Source: Cordilura impudica (Eukaryota; Arthropoda; Insecta; Diptera; Scathophagidae). Taken from it: a stretch of 64,000 nucleotides of DNA. Below the pieces are notes generated by a model. It was not told the DNA's origin and did not search any database. It saw only the letters and a list, made by a program, of their open reading frames with translations. Shown one piece after another: positions 24,736 to 37,247 of the stretch. Location: contig OY821518.1 of NCBI GenBank assembly GCA_963682025.1, positions 305,449,429 to 305,513,428 of the forward strand, written 5' to 3'. Numbering within the stretch: position 1 is the stretch's first letter; every line of letters starts with the position of its first letter. The position numbers were made by a program, and so were the translations under genes.

Positions 24736-25519
24736 AACAAGTAAGAAAATTATAGTCGGTCTAGACCGACTATATGATACCCTATACCATGCGTTTAGAA
24801 ACCCTATCTCTTAGGCCCAACTAACTGGACATAGAAAATAAGCAAAAACCAAATTTGAGTGGTATTTTTATTAATTTTTTTGGATGCAGATATGAAACAG
24901 TTCATATCGGATGCTATATCTATATGGGGACTAGGTCCAAAAATGGACCGATCCTGATCATGTTTGGTAAAGTCTCTTGTATTTTGCAAAAATATATACA
25001 AACAAAATTTGAGAAGAATCAGTGCAATATTTTTGTTTCTAATAGATTTAAGTGAAGATCGGGAAGCAGCTCTATATGGGGCCAAAGGGATCATTTTTGG
25101 AGTACTCATTAATGGATGTAATGAACGCATAGAAACCCAATTTGAGTTAGATCTATATGACAATTTGGATCTTATGGCAATTTATGTCGATTTCATAGGG
25201 GTAATTTGTATTGGGGCTTGGTCTGAACATGGACCGATTCCCACCAATTTCAATAGCGTTCATCTCATGGCCGATAAAAGCTTATATACCAAATTTCATC
25301 AAAATATATTCATATTTGCGACCTGCAGTTGGATTACAAGGTTTACATGGACACACAGACGGACGGACGGACGGACGGACATTGTTAAATCAACTCAAAA
25401 AGTGATTCTGATTCGATCGGTATAATTAAAGATGGGTCTAGGTCAAATATTTTTGGTTGTTACAAACAGCAGCACAAAGTCATTATACCCAAACCACATA
25501 GTGGTATAGGGTATAAAAA
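24736..25519 (-). mobile_element. DINE-1-like element, near full length
   Basis: Both ends are present: AACAAGTAAGAAAATTATAG plus AGTCGGTCTAGACCGACT at the left, and CACATAGTGGTATAGGGTAT at the right. A short (ACGG)n tract lies at about 25355-25380. It matches the 14681 and 33333 copies over long uninterrupted stretches and lacks the ACTAAGAGTTGTCC insertion. It can be used as a reference copy of the subfamily. Confidence 0.9.
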
Positions 25520-25994
25520 TCATGTAAACTAATACAAAAGTTGAATGTAAAAGGCAAACTAAATTGTTCGTCACGTTTTCATAAACAAAAAGAAAATTAA
25601 CGATTTTACTCACTGCATTTTAAAGAAAATACAATGAAGAGAATGATATATAAAATTCAAAAAGTTGGGTTGGGTTCAATTGCAATTTACTTTGTTAAAA
25701 AAAGTGTAAAACAGTGTAAATAGTATTCTCATAAAAACTCTTTTAACTCTTCATAGCACCTAAACATTAAAAAGCGATTTAATTTTTTTTTGGAGGAATG
25801 AGGAAAAACAATACTGAAATACTAACGTCCAAAGCCTCGTCAAATCTTTCACTTTAGGCATTCTTACATAATAAAACGTTCTTGTCTGAGTGCTTCTGGC
25901 AAAGGACATATTATGTCCGCATAATTATTTTCATCTTCAAACCAACTCACAATGAATTAAGACCGGCAGACTTTTTAAGTACGAACTATATATA
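25520..25994. other. AT-rich stretch, nothing recognised
   Basis: No repeat family or frame recognised between the DINE copy and the mariner. Confidence 0.5.
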
Positions 25995-26230
25995 TGCGAG
26001 AACGCTCCAAGAACCAGCCTACCTGCCAAAGAAAACACAACAAATTTAAGAAAAATTTTCTTTTCTTCTGAATATAATCTCATTTTAGATCGATACGCTT
26101 TTCCCAGAGATATTCAATAGCCTCCCATACTCTGTTTATAGTAAGAACTATCTGACATCTTAAAATAATCATCAACTGCAGACTCCTCCTCTTCATTGTT
26201 GGCACATGTTTTGCCACCGCCCCATTTTTT

Positions 26231-26413
26231 TTAGTTTGGAAATAGAAAATTACCCAACGGAGCTAAATCTGGCGAACATGGTGCGTGATGAAGCAATTCG
26301 AACTTTAAGTAATGGACTTTGTCATCGGAATAGTGGATGTGTGAACTAGTGCACTGTCTTGATAAAATAACTTTTCCTTTTTCGCCAAATGCATCCGATT
26401 TCCTTAACTTCAT
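26231..26413 (-). pseudogene. Mariner transposase catalytic-end fragment
   Basis: A 60-codon frame with SHIHYSDDKVHYLKFELLHH and SPDLAPLGNFLFPN, the region around the third catalytic residue of DD34D mariners. The SD of APSD is replaced by LG, so catalysis is lost. Upstream coding (26417-26659, minus) is frameshifted. Confidence 0.65.
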
Positions 26414-26761
26414 CCCTTAAATGCTGTAATAAGTTAGCAAATACCCGCCGTTGATTGTTTTTCCTTTTTGAAGATAATCAATAAAAATTATCGCACACGC
26501 ATCCAAAAAAAACAGACGCCATAATCTGTTCTGCTGGTGGAACTGTATTCGCCATATTTGGAGACAATACTCCCATTTCAGTCCACTGGTTTGCCTGTTT
26601 CTTTGCCTCACGTGTGAAGTGGTGGACCCTTGTCTAATCCATGGTTCAAATTGAAACAAAAACTAGGCTTTAATGCGGTGAAACGCTTTAATGTAATATC
26701 TTCACGACGCTGCTGTTGTTAATTTGTGAGCAAATGCAGCACCCATCTTGCGGACAGTTTT

Positions 26762-27949
26762 TTTTTAATAAACCAACACTATAGTAAGTCTTATTTATGT
26801 TTTTTTTCCTTTTTTCTTTTTTTTAATTCTTGACCAACACTCTAGTGATGCGCCTACAGATGCAGTGCATTGTGTTGATTTCAGGAAAATAGGTTATGGA
26901 AAGGAGGAGAGAGGGAGTAGTGTTTGTGGATATTTGACTTAAATTTTATTAGATTATAACTGTCAGGAAAGACCTCTGTGGGGAGTTTATTCCACATACG
27001 GCTAGTTCGACTGATAAACAAATTTTCTCTGTAATGCGTTGTGCGGTCAACTGTACAATAGACTACAAACGGATGTGATCTACTAGAGAAGCGGGTAGAG
27101 TGAACCGAAAATCGGGCACTTGGAATAAGTGCGCTAATCTCAGAAGAACATTTCCCATGGTAATATCTATAGAACAGTGCCACACAACCCACATTCCGAC
27201 GATGTTCCAATGAATCAATAGAGTTGGATACCCTACTGTCATTGATGAGCGCCAACGCCCTCCTTTGCACATGGTTCAGTAGCTCCAAAATAGACTTTGA
27301 AGCTCCTGCCCATATATGGGAGTCGTATTCCATTTTCGGTCGGATGTAATTGGTATAGATTTTAAGGAGATCAGAAGGAGTGAAGTAATTTTTGTACCGT
27401 TTTAGAAAACCAAGACACTTGAATGATTCTTTCGACACATGAAAAACATGCTCGTTCCAACGAACATCACATTGAGTTCTCATGCCTAGAACATCAAGAG
27501 TATCCGACTCCTCAATACCTATACCACCCATATGTACAGATGACATTGTTGATTCCAGGGCCCTATGGGTCAACATACAACATTGGGTCTTCAGCGCATT
27601 AAAATCAACTCTATTCGCTTTACCCCACTCGGAGATTGTTAACAGGTCTTGATAGAGTGTGTCATTCATTGTTCGCCTTTTGCCCCAACCTGCGAGAGGC
27701 TTGGCCTACAATTAAGGAACGCAACGCAACGGAACCTTTGGGTACCCCTGAATTAAGCTGAGACTCATTAGATGAGACCCCATCAATAACAACACATATT
27801 GTTCGGTCTCTGAGAAAGCTCTAAAAAAGTAGAGCTAACAGGTCTCCCGTGGATCGATTTCTACAGAAGCCATACTGTCGATCATTAAGAAGTGAGTTGG
27901 CTTCTAGGTAGTTCACAAGATGAAAATTGATCATGCTCTCCATCATCAG
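26762..27949 (-). mobile_element. 5'-truncated, internally deleted LINE inside the mariner
   Basis: The segment interrupts the mariner between its CATCTTGCGGACAG and CTTTCTCATCC blocks. Its left edge is a T-run (26759-26768), i.e. a poly(A) tail on the minus strand, as expected of target-primed insertion. On the minus strand it encodes VNYLEANSLLNDRQYGFCRN and NRSTGDLL (reverse transcriptase N-terminal motifs), then FLRDRT, a frame with LNSGVPKGSV, and the C-terminal ORF 26881-27669. The blocks containing the catalytic aspartates (DISKAFD and YADD equivalents) are missing. Confidence 0.75.
26881..27669 (-). pseudogene. LINE reverse transcriptase C-terminal domain (262 codons open)
   Basis: The longest open frame in the window. 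It starts just after the position of the YADD motif (MNDTLYQDLLTISEWGKANR, then FNALKTQCCMLTH) and runs through LDVLGMRTQCDVRWNEHV (the FLGxxxxxxLxW motif), YTNYIRPKMEYDSHIW, LNHVQRRALALI and SRTSRMWNKLPTEVFP to a stop. This is the thumb/C-terminal region of a CR1/jockey-type LINE ORF2. It has no catalytic site and cannot work alone. The long open frame suggests the insertion is younger than the mariner it sits in. Confidence 0.8.
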
Positions 27950-28483
27950 CTTTCTCATCCCCAAATTTTTGAAATTCCTAGCTTATGCACGTGGATTTTC
28001 TTAACCATTTCTGGCGTCGCCACCTCAATTTGTCTACGTCTACCACTATGGTGTTCACCTTGGCAGCTCATACGGCCTCGTTTAAACTCTACCACCCAAT
28101 ACTTTGTAGGCATAAATGAAGGAACGGACTTCCTCAGAACAAAAACTAACTCGTTTTTTATATTGGTTGCACTGAGATCTTAGAAATTAGAGTATTTAAT
28201 AACATAATGGCAACCAATTTTTTCCATGTTTACAAATTCACTGAGATCGTTTACTGCTGATGGCTCCAAAAATTCATATATTTCACAAGGTTGCCACTTT
28301 TACAAAAGTAATTTTTTCAAACTACTAGCGTCATCTATATGTCATCAAGTGTTCTATTATTCAGAACCCTAACGGAAATAGATACTCGTACGTTATAATA
28401 GCTGAAACTGTCAAGCATTGAAGTCTGAAAGATGCACCCCGGGCGGACCTGACGAGCCGCTGAAAAAAGTACTGCATAAAAAG

Positions 28484-29200
28484 GTAAAAAATCGATAAAG
28501 GAATTTTCAAGATAAGGCGATCCTGCGATTTTTCGCGAGGACTTAATGGAATTTTTAGCGATTTTTTGTGCCATTATTTTTTCCGCTTTTTGCCTTTTTT
28601 TGGATTTTTATTATTTCGTTAAAAAAAAAAGAAAGAGTAAAAAGAAAAATATTTTTGGATTTCGAATAATGGCCATATTATTTTTATACCATATAAGCTA
28701 GACCTATCTTTTATTATTCGACTCAGAGAGTGATTCTGAGTCGCTGCCAGTATATTTTTCGATCTAGTCCCCATATAAATAGGGTATCCGATATGAACTT
28801 TTTCGGATCTGCAGGCAAAAAAAAATTATAAAAATTCCACACAGATTTGATCCCAAGACCAATTCTGTTAACACATGGCATAGTGTATAATATAGTAGGT
28901 CTGGAACGACTATAATAGTTTTACTTGTTTTTAACTGTTTCTGTTTTAATTTATATTTTTCATTATATTATTTTTTATTTTTTATATAATATGCTTTATT
29001 TGTTCTTTTTCATATTAATTTTATATTTAAATTAATAATAAATAAATTATAAATTTAATTATATAAAATATTTAGCGAATTGTATTTACAAATAGCTCTT
29101 TTCAACATTTTGGCATAACGAGAATCACCGGCTCCCAAGAATATGATATTCAACACCGTGCAATTTCTTTTGATTTCTATGTGAGCAAACCACAAGCAAT
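28484..29200 (+). repeat. Inverted-repeat element family 'GTAACGGCCATTTT', partial copy split by a DINE
   Basis: 28484-28680 (GGAATTTTCAAGATAAGGCG, GCGATTTTTCGCGA, ATAATGGCCATATTA) and 28932-29120 (AAATTATAAATTTAATTATA, ACAAATAGCTCTTTTCAACA) match 40766-40990 and 40985-41170 in order. The DINE at 28681-28931 lies exactly between the two matching halves. The far inverted arm present at 42000-42218 was not found here. Confidence 0.55.
28681..28931 (+). mobile_element. DINE-1-like element, internally deleted (about 250 bp)
   Basis: It has a 5' remnant TTTTTATACCATATAAGCTAG and the GAGTGATTCTGAGTCG block. It then jumps to the 3' half (CTAGTCCCCATATAAATAGG, ATATGAACTTTTTCGGATCT) and ends AGTAGGTCTGGAACGACTAT and TTTTACTTGTTTTT. 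Most of the body, including the CCGTCCGT tract, is deleted. Confidence 0.75.
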
Positions 29201-30777
29201 TCCTGAGCTCTAAGCCCAAAATCTGGTCAAGATGTCATCGAAATTCAAATTTAGATCCACGGGGACCATATGCCGGATATTTTATTCCATACATAATCGC
29301 AACATTTACATTCGATACATTTGAAAAAGAGCCGGGAGTAGGGAATTATTTTGGAGCTCTCGTCTCCATATAAACCTTCTAAATAATTTTTCTCTGCTTT
29401 GAAAAACATTTTAAACATAAATATGTATTTACACATTCTAAATGAATTTATTAACATTTAAAGTAATTATAATTAAACCTTTTAACAAAAGAAAGAAATA
29501 TAGAAAATAATTCTTAATTAGGAAAAGAAAATGTTTGTCATTAGAACCCGGTTAAAACTCATTTCAATTAACTACACTTTGCGATTTTAAAACAGCAGTA
29601 GCAGTATTATGACGGCATATGGTTCAAAATAAAGAATAAAAAAACTTGCTAAATCTCTCCTACTACGATGAGTCGTTACCAGCAGACAAACTAACTATAG
29701 GGTTGCCAGATGAAATACAACTACCTTATGAAATCAGGGGGCTACAACTACAGAGATTTACAGCTGCATTACTTGGACACCCACCATTTATGTAGCCACT
29801 ACATCATGCACCACGACGCATATTTAACCTTAATATAAAAGCGAATAATAATAACAATAAACAACAGTTTGTAAAGACAATAACAAACACAAACAAACCA
29901 TTAACTTAAAAGTTTTCTATTGTATACAAATTTTAAAACTTTCAAACTGGTCTTTTATATTTAAAACAAAATAATTTATTAATATTAAAAAAAAAAACTT
30001 CTAAAAACAGAACAGAAGAAGTAAAACCGTTAAACGTTGGCAGCATTTAGCGTTGCCCGAAGGCATCACGCAGTTCCAGAAGAAGCTTAAGTGGTCTTAT
30101 GTAACAACCAAAAATACAAAAAAAGAGTTTCCTGTATTGTTCTTTAAAAAAGCCAAAACAATACTTATTTATAAAGATAAAAGAATATAAAAAAAATTTG
30201 CTAGAAGCTTACATTGTTCTAAAGTGCGAGTATAAACATAACAGAGTAAAGTTTACAATAGAAGCTAGTCTGTATTTACATATACAATATATAACAGAAA
30301 AAACACACTCTCGAGGGCAATTCAAATTTATTTTATAAAACATGCAAAAGCCAAAAGAGCTTCTATTCATTTTAAGCTGGTTTTATAAAACACTTTTAAA
30401 AACTTATTTATTATGAAGTACTGCCACCAACTGCAGCATTAGCTGGGACATTCCATATGAAATCAAAAAAAAATAATTTTTTTATACCATTCACTGTATG
30501 TGACAGACAGGTACATATACAGCATAGAAATATGGCGATCATTACAACACTTCAAGGGATAAACGTCGATACGTTAACTATTTACAACCCATAAAACTTA
30601 TGAATGAATATTTAAAGTGAAGTCTAGAATTTTCACGTTTAGGAAACCACAATTTTTTTTTTATCATTAAACTCATTGACTGATGACCGTAAAGACCGTA
30701 AAGATTATTATTTAATTTCAGTCATACGTCTAAGTTGAAAAAAAGCTAGCATCGCATAAATTTTATATGATCACATA
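29201..30777. other. AT-rich stretch, nothing recognised
   Basis: No repeat family elsewhere in the window and no domain-bearing frame. Confidence 0.45.
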
Positions 30778-33150
30778 CATTTTCTTAAAAAAGTATATTT
30801 TCTTAAAAAAGCATATTTTCTTGTTTAAAAAGTACCTTTTCTTAAAAAAGTACACTTTCTTTAAAAAAAAAAATAACTTTTCTTAAAAAAGAATCTTTCT
30901 GAAAATAGCACATTTTCTTAAAAGAGTACCATTTCTTGAACAAGTAAATCTTCTTTAAAAAGTGCCCTTTCTTAAAAATCTACCTTTTCTTAGTATCTAA
31001 TATTAAAAGAGTACATTTTTCTACACAGTACTTTTTATTAAAAGGTACATTTCCTTAAAAAAGTGTTTTCTTAAAAAACTGTATTTACATAAAAAATTTC
31101 CTTTTCTTAAAAACTACATTTCTTTTAAAAGTACTTTTTCTTAAAAAAATAACTTTTCTTAAAAAAGGACTTCTCTTAAAAAAGCACCGTTTCCTTAAAA
31201 AAGAATCTTTCTGAAAATTGCACCTTTCTTAAAATATTACCTTTTCTTAAAAAAGTAAATTTTCTTACAAAATTACCTTTTGTTAACAAGTACGTTTTCT
31301 TAGTACCTTTTCTTAAAAGAGTAAATTTTCTTAAAAAATTACATTTTGTTAATAAGTACGTTTTCTTAAAAAGCACCTTTTCTTTAACAAAAAAAGTGAT
31401 TTCCTTAAAAAGTGTCCCTTCTCAAAAAATACCTTTTCTTAAAAAATTAACTTTCCTTAAAAAAGTACCTTCTTTTAAAGTATCCCTTCTCTTAAAAACC
31501 ATCTTTTATTAAAGGAGTACCTTTTTATAAGCAATATTTTTTCGTAAAAAGTATCTTCTCTTAAAAAGTACTTTTTCTTAAAAAGTAACTTTTCTTTAAA
31601 AAGTATCTTTTCTTAAAAAGTACCTTTTTTAAGAAGTTCCTTTTCTAAAAAAAACTACCTTTTGTTAAAAATTACGTTTTCTTAAAAAGTACCTTTTCTT
31701 AAAAAAAAACACCTTTCAATAATAAGCGCCGCTTCCCAAAGAATTACCTCTTCTTAAAAAATGGACTATCCTTAAAAGTGCCTTCTTTTAAAAAACACCT
31801 TTTCTTAAAAACTATCTAATATTAAAAGAGTACATTTTTCTACACAGTACTTTTTCTTAAAAGGTACATTTCCTTAAAAAAGTGTTTTCTTAAAAAACTG
31901 TATTTACTTAAAAAATGTCCTTTTCTTAAAAGCTACCTTTCTTTAAAAAGTACTTTTTCTTAAAAAAATAACTTTTCTTAAAAAAGGACTTCTCTTAAAA
32001 AAGCACATTTTCCTTAAAAAAGAATCTTTCTGAAAATTGCTCCTTTCTTAAAATGTTACCTTTTCTTAAAAACGTAAATTTTCTTACAAAATTACCTTTT
32101 GTTACAAGTACGTTCTCTTAAAAAGTACCTTTTCTTTACAAAACAAGACCTTTCCTTAAAAAGTGGCTCTTCTCAAAAAATAACTCTTCTTAAAAAAATT
32201 AACACTCCATAAAAAAGTACCTTCCTTTAAAGTATCCCTTCTCTTAAAAACCTTCTTTTATTAAACGAGTACCTTTTTTAAATAGTACTTTTTCGTAAGA
32301 AGTATCTTTTCTTAAAAAGTAGTTTTTCTTAAAAAGTAATTTTTCTTAAAAATTAACTTTTCTTAAAAAGCACATTTTCTTAAAAAGTATCTTTTCTTAA
32401 AAAGTACCTTTATTTAAGAAGTACCTTTTCTAAAAAAAAATTACGCTTTGTAAAAATTACGTTTTCTTAAAAAGTAACTTTTCTTAAAAAAAAAACACCT
32501 TTCTATAAAAAATTAACTATTTTTAAAAGTGCCTTCGTTTAAAAAGCAAAAAACTATATTTTATTATAAGAGTACCTTTTTCTACACAGGACTTTTTCTT
32601 AAAAAGTACCTTTTCTTAAGTACCTTTTCTTAAAAAGGTACTTTTTCTTAAAAAAAAATAACTTTAAAAAAAAAGGACTTTTCTTAAAAAAGCACCATTT
32701 TCCTTAAAAAAGGATTTTTCTGAAAATAGCACCTTTTCTAAAAGTACCATTTCTTAAAAAAACAATCTTTCTTGAACAAGTAAATCTTCTTTAAATAGTG
32801 CCCTTTCTTAAAAATCTACCTTTTCTTAAAATTGTATCTTTTCTTAAAAAGGTAAATTTTCTTAAAAAATTAATAAATAGATTTTTCTTAAAAAGTACCC
32901 TTTCTTAAAAAAACACATTTCCATAAAATGTGCCTTTTCTCTAAAAGATACCTCTTCTTAAAAAATTAATACTCCTTAAAAAATTAATACTCCTTAATAC
33001 TCCTTAAACTTTTTCGTAAGAGGCATCTATTCTTCAAAAGTACTTTTTCTTAAAAAGTAACTTTTCTTAAAAAGTACCTTTTTGTAAACAATATCTTTTC
33101 TTAAAAGGCACCTTTATTTAAGAAGTACTTTTCTTAAAAAAATTATTTCT
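30778..33150. repeat. GTAC tandem array 3 (TTTTCTTAAAAAGTACC unit), about 2.4 kb
   Basis: The largest array. Units of about 17-19 bp read TTTTCTTAAAAAGTACC on the plus strand, the reverse complement of the array 1 orientation. It contains a higher-order repeat: the sequence from ATCTAATATTAAAAGAGTAC at about 30992 recurs at about 31814 with the same irregular units (TTTTTCTACACAGTAC, AAAACTGTATTTAC) for several hundred bp. The minus-strand frame 31176-31376 is made of the translated repeat (LRKGT) and is not a gene. Confidence 0.9.
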
Positions 33151-33332
33151 TTAATTTAATTTATTTCATTATTTTCCATTACAACAAGATTTACAATCTT
33201 ATAATTAAAGTAATGGATTTTTACAAAGTAATGATGAATAGGTGCATGCATAAATACACAGTATATAAATACACAGTATAACAAAAAAAATTAATTTAAT
33301 AAATAAAACCCAAAAAGAAAAAAAATAATAAA

Positions 33333-34129
33333 AAACAAGTAAGAAAATTATAGTCGGTCTAGACCGACTATACGATACCCTATACCATGCGTTTAGAGAC
33401 CCTATCTCTTAGGCCCAACTAACTGGACATAGAAAATAAGCAAAAACCAAATTTGAGTGGGATTTTTATTAATTTTTTTGGCTGCAGATATGAAAAAGTT
33501 CATATCGGATGCTATATCTATATGGGGACTAGGTCCAAAAATGGACCGATCCTGATCATGTTTGGTAAAGTCTCTTGTATTTTGCAAAAATATATACAAA
33601 CAAAATTTGAGAAGAATCAGTGCAATATTTTTGTTTTTAATAGATTTAAGTGAAGACCGGGAAGCAGCTCTATAAGGGGTCAAAGGGATCATTTTTGGGC
33701 TACTCATTAATGGATGTAATGAACGCATACAAACCCAATTTGAGTAAGATCTATATGACAATTTGGATCTTATGGCAATTTATGTCGATTTCATATGGGT
33801 AATTTGTATGGGGGCTAGGTCTGAACATGGAACGATTCTCACCAATTTCAATAGCGTTCATCCCATGGCCGATAAAAGCTTATATACCAAATTTCATCAA
33901 AATATATTCATATTTGCGACCTGCAGTTTGATTACAAGGTTTACATGGACACACAGACGGACGGAGGGACGGACGGACGGACGGACGGACATTGTTAAAT
34001 CAACTCAGAAAGTGATTCTGATTCGATTGGTATAATTAAAGATGGGTCTAGGTCAAATATTTTTGGTTGTTACAAACAGCAGCACAAAGTCATTATACCC
34101 AAACCACATAGTGGTATAGGGTATAAAAA
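33333..34129 (-). mobile_element. DINE-1-like element, near full length
   Basis: Complete ends (AACAAGTAAGAAAATTATAG and TATAGGGTATAAAAA) and the intact palindrome AGTCGGTCTAGACCGACT. The (ACGG)n tract, with one GAGGG interruption, lies at about 33956-33990. It is very close to the 24736 copy by eye. It sits between arrays 3 and 4, so it may have inserted into what was one array region. Confidence 0.9.
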
Positions 34130-34149
34130 TGGCTAATACATATGAAGCA

Positions 34150-34680
34150 TTAATAAAATTACCTTTTGTTAAAAATTACGTTTTCTTAAAAAGTACCTTT
34201 TCTCAAAAAAAAAATTCCTTTTCTTACAAACTACCTTTCTTTAAAAATTACTTTTTCTTAAAAAACACATTTTCTTAAAAAGTATCCTTTCTTAAGATAG
34301 TACATTTCTTTAAAATCAACCTTTCTTTAAAAAAGTAATTTTCTTATAAAATAAGTTTTCTTAAAAAATACCTTTTCTTAAAAAGTACCTCCGCTAAAAG
34401 AGTATATCTTCCTAAAAAGTACATTTCTTTAAAAAGTACCTTTTCCTAAAAAATAACTCTTCTAAAAAAGTACCTTTTCATAAAAATTTCACATTTAAAA
34501 AAAATTACCTTTTCTTTTAAAGTAACTTTTCTTAAAAATTATTTTTTCTTAAAAAAGTATATTTTTCTTTTTAAAGTAACTTGTCTTAAAAAGTACCTTT
34601 CTTTAAAGAATTCCTCTTCATAAATAAAGTATATTTTCTTATAAAGTAAATTTTCTTTAAAAAAGCACTCCTTTTAAGAT
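34150..34680. repeat. GTAC tandem array 4
   Basis: The same unit and orientation as array 3 (TTTTCTTAAAAAGTACCTT type), beginning about 20 bp after the DINE right end. The shared orientation suggests it is the continuation of array 3. Confidence 0.85.
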
Positions 34681-37247
34681 ATTCTCTGTAAAAATATCAA
34701 TAATTTAACGCAAATTATATTGCACGAACGCAGATTATATTGAATATTAATAAAGCGCGTGTGTTTTAAATCTACAAAGTCTAATATATATTTTAAGGAA
34801 GTGAGTGTAGAAGAAGAAAAGGAATTAAAAAATGTAATGTCAATTAGTATGACAAATATCAATAGATAGAGAGAAGTAAAAAAAAATTGCAGGGTTGCAT
34901 GTTTAGTTACATAGTTGATATTGCAACAAAATATTTTAGAATTTATCGCGCCAGATTATTTTTGGAGTAAAAAATATTGTGAGGGAAATTTTTTTTTAAG
35001 TAAAGAATATTTCAACCAGAAAACTTTTTGGGTCAACCGTTTTTTCACTCACAATATTTTTTACCTGAAAATGTTTTCTCTCAAAAAGAAAGTAGAAAAA
35101 TGGAAATGTTGACATTTTTAATATATTGCAAGAATTAAGAATTTTAATTGACGAATAATACTCTATTATTTCATGTGCACCAAAAGAAATTAACTTCAAA
35201 TAGAAAATAACAGGTTGCGTGGAATGCTAAAACCTCTAAAACCATCGAACGAAATTGATATTCAAAGAAAAATAAAAATATAAAATATCGCTTATTATTG
35301 AAACACATGATTGGGATCAAAGGTCTGCAAAGAACCATCCAAACACACTTGTTGTGTGTTGTTCATTTTTATTATATCTGCTTGTATCTGTTTCGCTCTC
35401 TTTGGATAAAGTGCGTATGGAATATTTCTCTTTTAGATAATGATGGAATAGCTATGTGAGAGTGAAAGTACCAAGTATCAGAAATACTTGTATGATTACA
35501 TACACACCAAACAGATATATCGGTTTTCTTATTATCTGTGCTTGGAATATATGGAGAGCGTGGCGCTGCAAGAATAAAGAATAAAGAGCGAAATAAGCAA
35601 TAAAAAGAAAACACTTTATATAAGTCCAATGCATTTAAATATTCAATTTATTAAAAAAAAAATAAACATAAAAGGATTTTTTTAAATAACTTAATAAAAT
35701 TAAATATTAATTCACATATTAAAAAAGAAATAAAAAATTAATAAAATAAAAAAAAAAATAAATTACTTCCAAGTTAACATTTTTTTAGGTAAATATGTAG
35801 GTAGGATTTATATGTGGTCATGGCACAGCCTCACTGCTTTCAATATTGTTGGAACAACTTGCATTTTCCTTTTATAGTTTGCAAAATAAAATTATTATTT
35901 AAAACCACAATACATTATTGTGCAATGTACATATAATTATATTTTTATATCATACTTTATATTCTATGTTTACTTACCTCAGACATTTTTCTTTTCTTTT
36001 TTCTTGACGCTCTGAGTGGCAAAAATATTTTCCAATATCGCGATATTTATTCTTTGACAGCTAAATACTTATGACACACCTACAACGATCACAATTATGC
36101 ATCAAACAAAACCAAAAAGATAACAGAAAAAAATTAAACACAAGCAATTATTAACTGTAAACAAATGAGTACGATCTGGAATATCCATATTATATGGATA
36201 AATCCATTTAAAAAAAGGTAAAATAGTTACTTCACTGAGTAGAACAGATAAAGATAAAAAACGTTTCCACTACAATGAGAGCCAGAGAATGAGATGATAC
36301 GCTCTCTACTCAATCCAAAACGCATGAGGCACATGTTATTTTCTACTCTTTGTTGTATTTGTATCGATAATATCAGGTTCTTACTTGTTTTATCTGTTTG
36401 TACAAGTAAAATGAATGGAACGTTGCAGGCCTTTAATTGGGATCAGGTTTTGAGACCATAATATATAAAAACATCATTACTGATACGAGTATATCCAGTT
36501 GATGTAAACCATCATATTCCCAAAGTCTAAAAAAAGTTTAAAATGTTTAAAAATCTTAAGCACGCTAAATGTCTTTCAAATCTGTTTATACATAAAGCTC
36601 AATTATCATTGTGTTGAGGTATTATCCGTTCATATCCTATTGTATGATATTGACAACTGATACTTCGATAACAATTACTTAATATTGTTATTTAATGTTA
36701 TTTAATATTATAATAATAACAATGCAACGACATCGTTGCTATCTTCCACTGATAAAGTGTTTGTGAACATTAGCTGACATCAGCTTCACAACTGTCGGTA
36801 TTTCAAGTAGAAAAACGAAACTCTAAACATGTTTTCTTTTTAAAATAAAAAACAAAACAAACCAAAAAATGTACAACGATTCTTAAAAAAATCAGTCACT
36901 CAAAATATAAAGAAATAGAAGAACGGAAACAGGCTTTAAGTATTGTAAACCTTTTATTCTACTCATGTTTACCGTACGGTCGCAAGCGACAGTACTTCCA
37001 GCTTACTTATGTGATACTTTGTGGTTGTTGTTATAACAAATGTAGACGAAATACAGGAAATAAAAAATTGATTTAAATCTGCAAAATATTTATATCAAAT
37101 GGTGTAATAAATCAAACTTTTAATCACAGCAAAACAAAGAAATTTTCTACAGAAATATGTTGTTTACTTGAAAAAAAAAAATACTTTTAATTTGAAGTAA
37201 TATTAATATTTAAAAAAATTTAAAAGTAACAATAAATGGTTTATAAA
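34681..37247. other. AT-rich stretch, nothing recognised
   Basis: About 2.6 kb without recognisable repeats. Overlapping frames near 35372-35634 (minus) have no domain. An isolated TTCTTACTTGTTTTATC at about 36380 resembles a DINE 3' tail but lacks the hairpin. Confidence 0.45.

Larger units (their letters stand above)
25995..28380 (-). mobile_element. Mariner-like transposon split by a LINE insertion
   Basis: The outer segments 25995-26761 and 27950-28380 align to the mariner at 10882-11885 in the same order. Examples are CAGAGATATTCAATAGCCTCC against CAGCAATATTCAATAGCCTCC, CATCTTGCGGACAG in both, and CCACTATGGTGTTCA in both. The mariner is collinear if 26762-27949 is removed. The transposase is on the minus strand. 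The frame 26231-26413 keeps LHHAPCSPDLAPLGNFLFPN, in which the third catalytic position (D in DLAPSD) has become G. The outer ends are diverged and the exact TA duplication is unclear. Confidence 0.7.

Noticed and set aside
24804..25425. Recurrent 60-150 codon frames (also at 14727-15123, 33402-34035, 43528-44145, 62074-62511, 62812-63399) that look like a conserved protein family
   Set aside because: They are the two strands of DINE-1-like copies. Conservation follows the DNA repeat, frames change between copies, and runs such as RRTDGRTDGRTD come from the (ACGG)n tract.
31176..31376. Basic repeat protein (LRKGT repeats), also at 54354-54587
   Set aside because: Direct translation of the GTAC tandem array. 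Unit length is not a multiple of three overall, and the frame is open by chance.
30778..33150. CRISPR-like array of short repeats
   Set aside because: Units are contiguous without unique spacers, degenerate and AT-rich, and the genome is eukaryotic.
36370..36395. Isolated DINE 3' end (TTCTTACTTGTTTTATC)
   Set aside because: No hairpin or family body upstream. Could be chance in AT-rich DNA.
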